Numbered from the stretch's first letter, positions 9,701-21,525 are shown. The stretch: 64,000 bases of DNA from Microthrixaceae bacterium (GCA_027493675.1 JAOSKI010000041.1:66246-130245), one strand, 5' to 3'. Notes: generated from the sequence alone by a model not told the origin. Numbers and translations are program-made.

Positions 9701-11097
9701 CATCGCCATCCGGGTCGGCGGTTCCCGCGCGCACGACCGGCGAGCTCCAGGAGATGGCACAACGGTACCTCTGGGGACACTTCTCGCAACTCGCCCCGAC
9801 GAACCCTGCGGAGATCGCAGTCATCGAACGTGGTGACGGTTGCCATGTTTGGGACTCCGACGGTAGGCGATATCTGGACGGGCTGGCCGGTCTGTTCACG
9901 GTCCAGGCCGGCCACGGCCGCACGTCGATCGCCCAGGCGATGGCGGCGCAGGCCGAGAAGCTCGCGTACTTCCCCTGTGGACCTATGCGCACCCGAGCGC
10001 CATCGAGCTCGCAGCGCGCCTGGTGGCGCTCGCGCCCGACCACCTGAACCGGGTGTTCTTCACCACGGGCGGTTCCGAAGCCGTGGAGTCCGCGTGGAAG
10101 CTCGCCCGCCAGTACCACCGGGCGCGGGGAGAGCCCACCCGCTTCAAGGCCATCGCGCGCAACGTCGCGTACCACGGCACCACGATGGGTGCGCTCGCCC
10201 TCACCGGGGTGGAGTCGATCCGCAGTCCCTTCGAGCCGCTCACCCCCGGGGCAATACACGTGGAGAACGCCAACCGCTACCGGTGCGCGTTCTGCTCGTC
10301 GGGCCCGGCGTGCACGCTCGCGTGCGCGGACGACATCGAACGGGCGATCCTGCGTGAAGGCCCCGAGACGGTGGCGGCGGTGTTCCTCGAACCGGTCCAG
10401 AACGCCGGGGGTTGCTTCACGCCGCCCCCGGGGTACTTCGAACGGGTGCGCGAGATCTGTGACCGCCACGGCGTGCTGCTCGTGTCCGACGAGGTGATCT
10501 GCGCGTTCGGTCGCCTCGGGGAGATGTTCGGTTGCCAGAGGGTTGGATCGACACCGGACATGGTCACCATGGCCAAGGGGCTCACCTCGGGCTACGCGCC
10601 GCTGGGTGGTGTGATGGTGTCGGATCGGGTAGCCGAACCGTTTGTGGATCCCGACGAGATGTTCCTGCACGGGATCACCTTCGGTGGGCATCCGGTGAGC
10701 TGCGCGGCGGCCATCGCCAACCTCGACGTGCTCGAGGGGGGAGGACCTCCCCGGACGGGTCATGGCACACGAGGCGGAGTTCCGTGCGGCACTCGAGATG
10801 CTCGCGGACCTGCCGATCGTCGGCGACATCCGTGGGATGGGCTACTTCTACGGCATCGAGCTGGTGAAGGACCGTGACACCAGGGAGTCCTTCGACGACG
10901 ACGAGGGCGAACGCCTTCTACGAGGTCTGCTGTCACCGCGCATCTTCGAGCTGGGCCTCATCTGTCGGGCCGACGACCGCGGGGACCCGGTCATCCAGCT
11001 CTCACCGCCACTGGTCGCCGGGCCCGAGGAGTTCGATCGCATGGCGTCGATCCTTCGGACCGCGCTCACCGAGGCGATGAAGGAGATGGACCGGTGA
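9697..11097 (+). CDS. Class-III aminotransferase, putative putrescine/diamine transaminase, frameshifted
   Basis: A PLP enzyme of about 465 residues. Recognisable parts are VWDSDGRRYLDGLAGLF, FFTTGGSEAVESAWKLARQY, VLLVSDEVICAFGR and the Schiff-base Lys in TMAKGLTSGYAPLGG. Together with the transporter and aldehyde dehydrogenase it fits conversion of putrescine to 4-aminobutanal with pyruvate or another oxo acid, but the substrate is inferred. The frame shifts near 9975 (one C missing in TTCCCC; the correct reading is FPLWTYAHPS) and near 10740 (one extra G in a six-G run; the correct reading is EGEDLPGRVMAHE). An unusual Cys cluster, CAFCSSGPACTLAC, lies around residue 195. The GTG start overlaps the potC stop. 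Confidence 0.88.
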
Positions 11098-11702
11098 GCG
11101 GGGTTCGGGGAACCGCCGGGGCCGCAGCGTCCGGCGGCACTACAGCGTCCACCGGCGATGTCGCGTCGCCCGGTGAGGCCGCATCCTCCAGGGATGCGGA
11201 GCTGCGCCCGGTCACGTTGGACGCGATCGACAAGGCCGTCATCCGTGAGCTCCAGCTCGACGGACGGATCCCCTACGCGCAGCTCGGCCCGAAGGTGGGG
11301 CTCTCCCAGGCGGCGGTACGCAAGCGGGTGCAGCGCCTGATCGACAGCGGTCTCATGCAGGTCGTGGCGGTGACCGATCCCCAACGGCTGGGGTTCACGT
11401 TGCAGGCGATGATCGGCGTGCGAGCCTCCGGTGGGTTGCGGAGCATCGCGGCGGAGCTCGCGTCGGTGCCCGAGATCGACTACGTGGTGATCACCTCGGG
11501 CCGCTACGACCTGCTGGTGGAGGTGGTGTGCACCGACTCCGCCGAGCTCCTTGATCTGCTCGACGAACGGATCCGGGGCCTCGAAGGGGTGCTCTCGGCC
11601 GACGTGTTCACCTACCTGCACCTGGAGAAGCAGACCTACTCCTGGGGTAGCGCTGACCCCCGGGCGCATGGAGGGCGGGGGTGCATGGCTACGATCGCCT
11701 AG
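11094..11702 (+). CDS. Lrp/AsnC-family transcriptional regulator
   Basis: A 202-residue regulator. The winged-helix AsnC domain occupies about 42-100 (LDAIDKAVIRELQLDGRIPY ... LSQAAVRKRVQRLIDSGL). A RAM effector-binding domain follows (IDYVVITSGRYDLLVEVVC). The first 40 residues are a Gly/Ala/Ser-rich extension of low complexity, so translation might start later. The GTG start overlaps the aminotransferase stop, placing the regulator at the end of the polyamine operon. Members sense amino acids or related metabolites; here polyamine or GABA-derived signals are plausible. Confidence 0.9.
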   Translation: MSGVRGTAGAAASGGTTASTGDVASPGEAASSRDAELRPVTLDAIDKAVIRELQLDGRIPYAQLGPKVGLSQAAVRKRVQRLIDSGLMQVVAVTDPQRLGFTLQAMIGVRASGGLRSIAAELASVPEIDYVVITSGRYDLLVEVVCTDSAELLDLLDERIRGLEGVLSADVFTYLHLEKQTYSWGSADPRAHGGRGCMATIA

Positions 11703-13146
11703 CTGTCGAAGCCGAGGCCGAGTCGGTCCAGCAGCCTGAGCCAGGGGCCACGGCGGCCTTCATGGCGGTCGGCCTTGGCTATCGCCCGCCTGGTCAAGGT
11801 GATGCCGGCCCAGCGCACCGGCTCTGGCGGCCACGGCACCGGTGCTCGGCGGACCATCGAGATCCGGGTGCGTTCGCCCTCGTCGCCCGCCAGCAGGTCG
11901 AGGCCGACCCGCGCGCCGAAGCGTGAGGCCGCCACACCGAGACCGGTGTAGCCGACCGCCCAGGCGACGCGGCGGTCCCAACGGGTGCCCGCGGTGAAGG
12001 CGAACCGCGTGGTGGTGGCGATCGGGCCTCCCCAGGTGTGCGAGATGCGGATCCCTTCGAGCTGCGGGAAGCACTCGAGGAGTTGCGAGGCGAGCATCCG
12101 TTCGGTGGCGTCGTTGCGTTCCACGGCCGGGCCGACCGGTCCGCCGTAGTGGTACAGGGCGTCGTAACCACCCCAGAGGATCCGGTCGTCGTCGGTGAGG
12201 CGGAAGTAGTGGAACTGGTTGGCAGCGTCTCCGAGCCCCTGGCGGTTCGCCCAGCCGACGGCGGCCCGCTGACCGGGATCGAGGGGTTCGGTGACCAGCA
12301 CGTGGTCGTAGACGGGCACGACGCTGCGGCGCAGCGGAGCGAGCAGCCCCGGGAACGCGTTGGTGGCGAGCATCACCCTGCCCGCGTCGACCGCCAGCGA
12401 CGGGCCCGACACGGTGACCCCGTTCGGGCTGCGATCGAGTCGGTTCACCGGCGTGTGGTCGGCGATGCGTGCTCCCCGTGCGAGCAGCGCCGCGCGCAGG
12501 CCGGCCACGAGTCGCCCGGGGTCGACCAGGCCGACGTTTGAGCGGCGCCAGACCCCGCCGCGGAAGGTGGGGGAGTCGACCTCTGCACGGACCTCGTCGC
12601 GATCGAGCACGGTCACATCCTCGCCGGCGCCGGTGGCCATCTCGGCGTGTTCGCGCAGGTCGTCGAGTTGCCACTGCTCGGTGGCCACGTCGAGCTCACC
12701 GGTGGGTTCCCAGGCCGCATCGATGCGAAGTCGTTGCAGGTCCGCCAGCAGGCCCGCGAGGTTGTCGACGCCCAGTCGGTGCAGCAGCGGGTACTCCTCG
12801 GGCCAGCGGGCCATGCCGTTGGCGATGCCGTGGGTTATCGAGGCGTCGCAGAACCCGCCGTTGCGCCCGGAGGCGCCGTCGCCGGGCCCGGATGCGTCGA
12901 TGACCAGCACGTCGGCTCCCGGGTCGTCGTCGAGTGCCTGATGGGCCGCCCACAGGCCGGTGAACCCGGCTCCCACCACCACCAGGTCGGCGCTGTGGCG
13001 TCCCCTCGCAGCGGCGGCTCTCCGGCCCCCATCGGCACCTGCGCGCGGTCCAACCAGAACGGCCGCGAGGAGGCATCCGCGAGCATGGCGGTGATGGCTG
13101 TGTCGTTCGGGCCGGGCGCTGAGGTGCCGCGCGGGTGCTGGGGCAT
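11699..13146 (-). CDS. FAD-dependent amine oxidoreductase (DAO/gamma-glutamylputrescine oxidase-like), frameshifted
   Basis: A flavoprotein of about 450-480 residues with the dinucleotide motif VVGAGFTGLWAA, followed by the covalent/substrate-region mark SGRNGGFCDASI seen in PuuB-like and glycine-oxidase-like DAO proteins. HTWGGPIATTTR and VGYTGLGVAASRFGARV near the C-terminus close the FAD site. The N-terminus (PFWLDRAQVPMG...PPLRGDATA) is in another frame; two extra bases (GC) near 13000 separate it from DLVVVGAGFTG. The likely start is 13086 (MLADASS) or 13146. Its stop meets the end of the AsnC gene. Neighbourhood suggests oxidation of a polyamine or its glutamyl derivative; substrate unproven. 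Confidence 0.82.
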
Positions 13147-13204
13147 CGGAGAAGTATCGCCGCTCGGGTGGACCGTCGGCCAGGGTGTCGAGGGTCGCGG
13201 TGGT

Positions 13205-15689
13205 TCAACCCCGGTGCCGACGGATGCGCAGGCGCACCGTGGTGAGGTGTGATCGGATGGGCACCTGCACTCCGTTTGGTGTCACGGTGAGCTCACCGAG
13301 GTCGCGCTCACGGCTGTCGGTGAGCGTGGCGTGGGCGATCCCGTCCTCGAGGTGCCCGGGCAGGGAGAGCCTCACGGTTCGCGGTGTGCACTCGGTGGCC
13401 CAGTTGCGGAGCCGCACGATGATCCCAGCGCCGCGGTCGGCGACCTTGACCGCGGTGATCTCCACCTCCGGATCCACGAGCTCCGGATCCGCCACCCGGA
13501 CCGGCCAACGCGGTGCCATGTGGCCGATCGCCGCGTCGGCGATGACGGTGAGGTCGCGGCCGAACCGGATGCTGCTCCGGTCTCCCCCGGGGTCGTGCCA
13601 GCCCGACACGACCAGGGCGTGCTGGTCGGTCCAGGAGAACCCCAGGCGGGAGCCATGACCGGGACGACCCCGAACGCGATCTCCTTGAAGGGGGTGCGGG
13701 CCACGATCACCTCGGTGGTGCCGTCCGCATCCACGTGGAGTCCGGTGGGTGTTGCCGCCGCCACCGCGAGGGTGCGCACATCGGTGCGTTCGGCTCGGGC
13801 CACTGCGAAGGAGTGCAGCGGCCAGAAGGTGGGTTCGTACCACCGTCGCAGTGGTCGTTCGACCACGGCACCCGGCTGGTGCATGAGGACCCTGTTCGCA
13901 GCGGCTCGCGGGCACGTCACGAGGGTGACCGTGCGCCTGAGGGGCGCCTCGACCGTGGTGCGGGTGACGATGGTGGGATCGCCGGATCGGATCGTGTGGC
14001 GCAGCGTGACCGATCGGCCCGAGAGGGTCGCCAGCACGTGCACTTGCACGGTGTGGTCGTGGTGATCGACATGGATGGTCGCCGGATGTCGGCTGCCGGC
14101 GTCGCTCAGGGACCAGCGACCGCCGTGGAGCTCGTTGCCGAGACGCCATAGGCCGCCGCTGTCGGCATACGAGCGCAGCTCCAGGCTCGGGCCGGCCAGC
14201 AGCTCGGTGCCCGAGGCGTCGGTGAGGTTCACCAGCGCACCACCCCGGCGCGGATCGAATCCGGCCGCACCCCACGGCGCGGTGACGACGACCAGGTGGC
14301 CGTCGTGGCGCACCTCCAGAGCTTCGCCGGCGCTTGTCGCAGTGCCGTCGGCTCCGACGGGATCGTCGTCGCCGTGGTTGCACTGGGGCCACGGGCTCGC
14401 TTCGATGGCAGCGGCCAGCCAGGCCGCCTGCTCCTTGCGTGCGACCCGGTCGGGGGAGGTGCCGGTCACGAAGTCGTGGTGGTTGGAGGTGGCAGCGGTC
14501 CACCACGCCGGACGTTGCGTGGTCGGGGTCACCGTACTGTCGACCCCGTGTATCACAGCAGCCGCTTCGTTCGCGTCGATCGCCACGAGGCGCCGGCCCA
14601 GCTCCTTGCAGCGGGTCTTGAGATCGCCCCGGGTGGCGTAGAAGCCCATCCAGTAGGGGTTGGGGTCGGCCTCGATGGTCGGCAGGCTGCCGCGGTGGTG
14701 CGACACGAGGTCGAGGTAGTCGTCGATCCCGGCGTTCACGAGCCAGGTCCCGGTGCGGTCGTGGTGGCGCTCGTTCCACCCGTCGAGCAGCTCGACCAGG
14801 CGAGGACGGGCCGCACGAAGTCGGCTCCGATCACGAGCAGCCGGTATGGCGTCGCGGCCACACGACGCAGGTCGGCGAGGTAGCCGTCGATGCGTGCATC
14901 CACGTGCGCGACGCTGCGATCCGGCCACGCCACGGGCAGCCCCATCACCCGGCTGAGGCCGCGGCTCGCGATCATGTCGCCGTGGCCGTAGCCGTGGGCC
15001 ATCCAGTGCGTGAGCACCTCGGAGCCGTCGGGCGCGCGCCACACGAAGTCGGCGGTGCCCTCGCCCAGCAGGCGCGCGGCGGTGGTGCCGGGCCGCGGGA
15101 ACCTGGCCGCAGGCTCCATGTCGGCACCGGGGAACCGCATCCCGTCGATGCGGCACACGGCGGCGTGCTCGATGCCCGCGGCGTGCAGCAGCGCCGGCAA
15201 CCCGGGTGAGTGCCCGAAGCTGTCGGGCAGGTAGAGGAGCCCGGGCTCCTGGTCCATGCCACGGGTGCGCAGCCACTCCTGGCCGATCAGCAGATCACGC
15301 AGCAGCAACTCGTCCTCGGGCAACAGGGTGTCGGGAGTGGTCACGCCGCACCCGGTGAACCGCAGCCGACCTTCGTTCACAAACCCGACGAGCTCGTCGC
15401 GGCGCGTCGGCCGGTCACGCCAGTAGCGATCCACGAAGAACACGCACTCGAGGCCGAAGACCCGCCGGGGCTCTGCGATGAGGTCCGTGAGAGCCCGGTC
15501 GAGGGTGGGTCGCACGCAGTGCCTGTAGTAGCGGTCCGCGCTCATCAACCAGTCGGGGTCCCAGTGCGTGGACTCGGCTACCACCACCACTTCGGAGCTG
15601 TGCGGGGGGACACCCAATCGGGAACGCAGTGCCTCCTCGGTCGGCCGGGTCGCTCTCGTGGGTGTGGTGCTCGGTCGGCGTGTCGGCAT
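13205..15689 (-). CDS. Glycoside hydrolase family 38 alpha-mannosidase-like protein, frameshifted
   Basis: About 830 residues after repair. The N-terminal catalytic domain shows ESTHWDPDWLMSADRYYR, with the His and Asp that bind zinc, and LLYLPDSFGHSPGLPALL, with the nucleophile Asp. The C-terminal half, with TTVEAPLRRTVTLVTCPR and HALVVSGWHDPGGD, is the beta-rich mannosidase region. No signal peptide is evident, so a cytoplasmic glycan- or glycoside-degrading role is likely. Frame changes lie near 14810 (GADFVRP to RLVELLDGWNERHH) and near 13640 (before LGFSWTDQHALVV). The ATG at 15689 leaves 110 bp to the divergent SafE gene. The exact linkage cleaved is not readable. Confidence 0.82.
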
Positions 15690-15799
15690 GGGAGCAGGCC
15701 GATGGTAGTTGGGTCGACAGGGGTCGGGTCGACGGCGCCCGTTGCTCTTGACCCCGGGCCACCTTGCCCGATCGGGGGCCGGTCCGTACATTCGGCCCG

Positions 15800-16718
15800 G
15801 TGAACCTGTCCCTCCCGGCCGTCGTGGCATTGGCGCTGACGGGCATGTTCGCAGGGTGGCTGGGGCCCTGGTCGGCATCGGTGGGGGGATCGTGATCGTC
15901 CCGGCGCTCGTGCTGGGCTTCGGGTTCGACATCCGCGTGGCCGTGGCCACCTCTCTGGTGGCGGTGGTGGCGACCTCCACTGCGGCCGGCAGCTCGTATG
16001 TCGGACGCGGGCTCGCGAACATGCGACTCGGCATGACCCTCGAGGTGGCGACCACCATCGGTGGAATCGTCGGTGGCCTGGTGGCCGTGCTCGTGTCGCC
16101 GTCGATGCTCTCGGGGCTGTTCGCGGTGATCATGGTGATGACTGCGCTCGCGGTCGGTCTGGGCCGTGGCGAGCAGGGGGAGCTCGTCGCAGCGGGCATC
16201 GAGGCCGATGTCGAGGTCGATGCCGGCCCGCGGCACCGATCGATGCGGCATCGCCGGAGCCCACGGGATGGGAGGAGCCCGGCTCGCTGGCGGGCGCCTA
16301 CTACGACGCCGGTCAGGGCAGGCTTGTTCCCTACCGGGCGCGACGACTGGGTGTCGGTGCCGCGGCCTCCCTCGTCGCCGGCACGGTGTCGGGGATGCTC
16401 GGTGTGGGTGGCGGGTTCATGAAGGTTCCGGCCATGACCGAGGGCATGGGGGTGCCGATCAAGGTGGCGGCGGCCACGTCCAACTTCATGATCGGGGTCA
16501 CCGCGGTGGCGAGCCTCTTCGTGTACTTCGCACGCGGCTACATGGAGCCGTACGCGGCCGTGCCGGTGGCGCTAGGTGTCGTCGCCGGCGCGATCGCAGG
16601 TGCTGTGACCTCCTCGAGGGTGTCCCCTGTGGTGCTGCGGCGGCTGCTGGTCGTGCTGCTGTTGTTCGTGTCGGTGCAGATGGCGCTCAAGGCGTTCGGA
16701 GTCGACGTTGGCCGTTGA
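15800..16718 (+). CDS. TauE/SafE-family sulfite/anion exporter, frameshifted
   Basis: A multi-pass membrane protein of about 305 residues. The first half has LVGIGGGIVIVPALVLGFGF and VAVATSLVAVVATSTAAGSS; the second repeats the pattern as MLGVGGGFMKVPAMTEGMGV and VAAATSNFMIGVTAVASL. These paired halves define TauE/SafE carriers, which export sulfite, organosulfonates or similar anions. The GTG start at 15800 begins NLSLPAVVALALTGMFAG. The frame is broken near 15862 (one G missing in CTGGGGCC) and again in the hydrophilic central loop between 16240 and 16350. The next gene (DUF1634) is a known partner. Confidence 0.85.
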
Positions 16719-17076
16719 TCCGATGTCGATGTCCGGCGACGAGCAGCACCGGATCCACCGTGACCAGAGAGCCGTGCAATTGCTGCTCCGGATCGGCCTT
16801 GCCGTCGCGGTGGTGCTGATGCTCGCCGGCCTGGTGATGAAGGTCGCGTCCGGTTCGCGCGAATCGGACGGGATCCGGTTGTTCTCGATCGCGGCGGCTG
16901 CTTCGGCTGCCGATCTCACCATGGCACTCGGGGTGCTGGTGCTTGCGGTGACGCCGGTGTTCCGGGTGCTCGCGCTGGTCGTGCTGTGGACCCGTGAGCG
17001 CGACTGGCGCTTCGTGGCGGTTGCCGTGGCGGTCGTGGTGGTCCTGGCCCTCGCCGTGCTGCTCGGGCACGGCTGA
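16708..17076 (+). CDS. DUF1634 membrane protein, SafE partner
   Basis: A 122-residue protein with three hydrophobic helices: LLLRIGLAVAVVLMLAGLVM, an internal segment around LTMALGVLVLAVTPVFRVLA, and FVAVAVAVVVVLALAVLLG at the C-terminus. This is the DUF1634 layout, and DUF1634 genes usually follow TauE/SafE exporters, as here. The TTG at 16708 overlaps the end of the exporter gene; an ATG at 16723 is an alternative start. Function of the family is unknown, probably a small accessory subunit of the exporter. Confidence 0.8.
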   Translation: MAVDPMSMSGDEQHRIHRDQRAVQLLLRIGLAVAVVLMLAGLVMKVASGSRESDGIRLFSIAAAASAADLTMALGVLVLAVTPVFRVLALVVLWTRERDWRFVAVAVAVVVVLALAVLLGHG

Positions 17077-17099
17077 GCCGACGCCGGCGGCAGCCGATC

Positions 17100-20093
17100 T
17101 CAGTTCGTGATCTCGATGCTGTCGAGGATCGCCGGGGGGCGCTTCGGCGGAACGCCGGACGGTTCGGCGGGATCGGTCGGGTAGCCGTCGAATACGGCGT
17201 TGGCGTTCCCGATGATCGGTGCGTTGATCGCGGTGGTCAACATGAACTCGTTCAGCGTGGCGTTGGCGACCGTGCCGACGCTGCCGGTAGCGGTCAGGGT
17301 CAGCGCGATCGTCGGCATCGTCATGGTCGACCCACCGGCCACGGTCAGGCCCGGCAACGTCACCTGTATGTAGGGAAGCGTGGTTGCGCTGAAGTTCCCG
17401 GTCAGCTTCGCGGTGCACCCGGTACCGGTGGCCGTGCAGTACTTCACCACCATCTTCCCGGAGGTCAGCGCGTCGCCGCCCGAGGCAGAGGCACTCACGT
17501 ACTGCATGCCCGCAGGTATGGGGAAGATGATCCCGAAGCCCCCCGCGGTCTTCACGGTCGCATCACCCACCGACGACGGTTGGTACTTCGGTACCGAGGA
17601 GCCGGCTGCTGCCGCGTGGACCGTGAAGGTGTCGCCCTGTGACACCGTCGCAGGCGCCGTGACGCTCGTGTTCAGCTTCTGGTAGACGTTGCTGGTGACG
17701 ATGCTGACCGTCACCTGTGCGCCCATGGTCGACACCGCGCCCGGCCCGTAGACGATCTCGCCTGCACGACAGGTCGGATCGTTCTCGGAGTAGGTGGCGG
17801 TTCCTGCGTCGCAGATCCCGAACACCAGGTTGAAGGTGCCCGTCGCAGCAGGTGTCGGAAGTGCGGTGATCACGCCGTTGGTCGCAGTGGCGGTGACCGT
17901 CGAGTCCATGCCACGGAATCCGGCCGGGATGTCCTGGATCACGGTGAGCGACGAGGGGCTCAGCGCTGCCGCCCCACCCATGATCGTGTAGACGTCGAAG
18001 CCGTTGGGTGCACCGTTGGTGACCGTCGCCCCGGTGGACATCGTCCCGGTCCCCCGGAGCAACCGGTGAACTGCGTGGCGTTCATGCCCTTGCAGAACAC
18101 CGACTGCGCCCCGTTGGTGGTCGGGATCGTGAGGTTCACGTAGGTCTTGAACCCTGTGGTGGAGGTGACGTTGATGGTGCCGGTCGGCAGGTTGACGCCG
18201 TTGGATCCAGCAGTGATCGAGGTCGCCTTGGTCAGCGTCGAGTATCCGGCGTGTCCCGTGGCCGTGATCGGCGGGGGCGTCGCAGCGGTGACCGTCACGG
18301 TGCCGTCGACGTATGAGAACGTGTGGTTCGGGTCGGCGGCACCGGAGCACGTCGACGGGTAGGTGCCGACCGGGCTCGCGGAGGTGGCAGTGGTTGAGCA
18401 GCTCGCAATGGTCGCGGGTGCCGTGGCGCCGTTGCGCAGACCCGCGTAGGTGGCCGTGATGACCGGAACGGCGCCGCCTTCCTCGAAGGTCGCATCCGAT
18501 GCGGTCACCGTCGCCGGGGCCTTGTCGACGGTGACCGAACCCGGCGAGTAGCCGAAGGTGTAGTTCGGGTCCGCTGCTCCCGAGCAGGTGCTCGGATAGC
18601 TACCGACCGGGCTCGCCGAGGTGGCCGTCGTGGAACACGTCGGCGGTGTGGCCGGGGCGGTGTCGCCGTTGACGAGTCCTGCGTAGGACGGAGTGATCGC
18701 GGGGACCGCGTCGCCGTAGGTCATCGGTGCGGACGACGCCGTCACCGTCGCGGGTGCAGCGGTGATCGTGAGCACGCCCGCGGTGTAGGTGAAGGTGTGG
18801 TTCGGATCGGCGGCGCCGGTACAGGTGGTGGCGTAGGTGCCGACACCGGAGCCGGCGGTCGCGGTTGTGGAGCACGTTGGCAGTGTGGCGGGAACCGTCT
18901 GACCCCCACCGAAGCCGGCGTATGAGGCGGTGATCGCCGGTATCGCGTCGCCGTAGGTGATCGTCGCCGACGATGCGGTCACCACCACCGGAGCGGCGAC
19001 AGCGGTGACCTCGACGGTGCCGTTGGAGTAGCCGATGTCGTAGTTCGGATCGGCCGCCCCGGAGCACCACGAGGTGTAGGTGCCGGCCGGGCTCGACGAC
19101 GTCGCGTCGGTGGCGCACACCGGTGGTGTGGCGGGAGCAGGGTCGCCGTTGACGAGCCCGGAGTACGACGCCGTGATCGCGGGGACGGCCTGGCCCGCGA
19201 CGAAGGACGCGGAGGAGGCGATGACTGTGAGCGGTGCGGGGGTGACGGTGACCGTGCCCGGCACGTACACGAAGGAGTAGCTCGGATCCGACGCACCGCT
19301 GCACGTGGAGGCGTAGGTGCCGGCAGGGCTGGTCGCGTCGGATGCCGAAGAGCACGTCGGAGGAACCGCGGGAGCGGTCTCGCCGTGCTTGAAGCCGGCA
19401 TAGGACGCAGTGATCGCCGGCGCCGCCTGCCCGTAGGTGGCGGACCCCGATGACGCCGTGACGGTCACCACGGCCGCTGCGATCTCGACCGAACCGTCGA
19501 CATAGGTGAAGGAGTAGTTGTCGTTCGCTGCGCCGCTGCAGGTGGAGGCGTACGTGCCGGCCGGGCTCGTGTCGGTCGCATCCGTGGAGCAGGTGGCCGC
19601 GACGGCCGGTTCGGTCTCGCCGTGCTTGAATCCGGTGTAGGCCGCAGTGATGGCGGGGATCGGGTCGCCGACGGTGAGGGTGGCCGACGATGCGGTGACC
19701 GTCACCGGTGCGGGGGGTGATCGTGATCGTGCCCGCCACGTACACGACGGTCTTGCCGGTCAGCGTCGCACCGGAACAGGTGGTCGGGTAGGTCCCGACC
19801 GGGCTCGACGAAGTCGCAGTGGTGGTGCACGTGGCCGGTGTGGTCGGGGTCTGGGAGTAGGTCGCGGTCACCTCCGGCACGGCGTCGCCGTAGGCGATGG
19901 TCGCCGAGGACGCGGTGACGGTCAGCTTGGACGCCGGCTTGGGCGGCGGAGTGCATGCGCTCGCCGCCAGCGTCGCCAGGCCGACGACGACTATCGCCAC
20001 GTTCCTGAAGGAGAACGCGCTGCCGGCGCCTCCCATGTGACGGCCTGCTCTGTGGGCCCGTGCACGCACATCGAACGAACGCCGGTTCAACAT
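17100..20093 (-). CDS. Large secreted lipoprotein with seven Cys-containing MBG-like repeats, frameshifted
   Basis: About 1000 residues. An N-terminal hydrophobic signal (VAIVVVGLATLAASAC) ends at Cys47, a lipobox. Seven repeats of about 79 residues follow. Each reads roughly TVTASSATxxYGxxxPxITxxY, then PPTCSTTAT, PxGTYxSTCSGA and a closing YVxGTxTVT, like MBG-type immunoglobulin-fold modules of bacterial surface proteins. Each repeat has two conserved Cys. The last 430 residues are a different beta-rich region (ILDSIEITN at the end). Frame changes lie near 19715 (a six-G run) and 18055. There is no catalytic motif; a surface or adhesive structural role is inferred. Another Met, at 20036, is an alternative start. 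Confidence 0.75.
18285..19930 (-). repeat. Seven tandem coding repeats of about 237 bp
   Basis: The DNA underlying the MBG-like modules repeats with a period of about 237 bp. Copies are diverged at third positions but keep blocks such as the codons for YGDA(V/I)PAIT and STCSGAADPN. The first copy is shorter. The later copies (about 18290-18990) are the most alike, as expected of recent unit duplication. Such repeats can also cause assembly collapse. Confidence 0.7.
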
Positions 20094-20267
20094 CGGTTCC
20101 CCCTCATCGGGATCCGGGCCGGTGCCCGGATCCGTGGCGGACCCACGAGCTCGCATGGTCCGTCACCAACAATCGCCTGCCGCGCAAGGTATCACCACGG
20201 CGACAGCGTGTCGATCCCGTTGGCTCCGTCGTGGCGGTTCAGTCGGCGGGTGTCGACGCGGCCCGGC

Positions 20268-21359
20268 TCACACCTCGTAGTTGTCGACGGTGTGGATCTT
20301 CCCGATCGCCTGGAAGCCGGCGGCCGCGGCGGCGGTGCGGGTGGACACGCCGAGAGTGCGGTAGATGTTCTCGAGGTGCTTCTTGACCGTGGCCTGTGTG
20401 ATCGCGAGCCGGTCGGCGATCTTGCGGTTGTCGCACCCGGTCATCACGAGCTCGAGCACGTCGGCTTCCCGGGGGCGGAGACCGAGTGTCCTCAGCGCTG
20501 CGGTGGGGTCGGGGTCGAGGTCGCGCACGACGAGGAGGTCGTGTCCGTCACGTCCGGGAATGTGACGGATCTCGAGTGACCCGAGGTCGTCGCTCCAGGT
20601 GGTGTGGTGGCGATCGGGGAGCGGGTCCTCCAGCATCACGCTCCCGGCGCGGGCCTCGTCCAACCACGCGGCGAACGCCCTGCCGGCGGGGGTGTCCTGT
20701 CGATGCAGCCGTGCCACCAGGAACGTGGCCCGGTCGTCGAGGGCGAGGAGTTGTTCGCCGTCGCACGCGATGAGAGCCGCGCTCGGGTCGGAGGCGACGT
20801 GGTGCCTCACCGTCTCGCTCAGCAGGGCCTCGCGGGTGGCGTTGGCGTGTATCGCCGCGATCGGTGAGCGGAGAAGCTCGCACAGGTCGCGCTCCTCGTC
20901 GGTGAAATCACGATCGGAGCGTGACAGCGTGATCCCGATCCGGATGGTCTTGGGTCCGGGCAGAAGGAACGCGAGTTGGTACTCCACCCCGAGGTGCGCG
21001 CATACACGTCACGGTAGAACTCCATGTCGTGGTACTCCGCTTGGCTCATGAGATCCGGAGATGCGCATCGCGGCGCCGTTGCCGGTGGCGCGGACGTGTC
21101 GCGAGATCGGGTGCTCTCCCTGGAGTTGACCTGAACGGTCCCGGAGCTCGGCCGGGTAGTCGAAGTCCTCCGGGTTCAGCACCACCGACATCTGCGGATA
21201 GCGGGTGTCGACCTGGTGGAAGGCGGCGAAGAGCACCGGGATCTCAGCCACCAGTTCGGCGAGGAGCACCGTCGGGAAGTCGTCGAGCCCGGCGCCCAGC
21301 ACCTGCTCCAGGATGTTCGAGACCGCAACTGCTCTGGGATCTCCCACCCCGAGCAGCAT
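20268..21359 (-). CDS. LuxR-type HTH transcriptional regulator, frameshifted
   Basis: About 360 residues. The C-terminal DNA-binding domain is clear: LRPREADVLELVMTGCDNRK, then IADRLAITQATVKKHLENIYRTLGV. The N-terminal two-thirds is a GAF-like sensor region of a common actinobacterial type (QYADR...FAAFHQVDTRYPQ, then DLMSQAEYHDMEFYRDVYAR, then VEYQLAFLLPGPK). The frame changes near 21060-21000, joining the two halves. The start at 21359 (MLLGVGDP) fits family length; the frame is open to 21539. No receiver domain is present. It lies upstream of the repeat lipoprotein on the same strand (174-bp gap) and may control it. Confidence 0.8.
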
Positions 21360-21525
21360 AGGCGACCAGAGCGACGGATCGGGGGTGATACGCCGATCGG
21401 CGTATTGCGAAACCAGGTCGTGACTTCCATAGTGGACCTGCGGGAGCGGTATGTGGTGGTGGATCGATGCTGCGCAGGCGCCGAAGTGGTGGTGCCCGTG
21501 GTCCACGCTCGCAGGGTTCGTCCCT

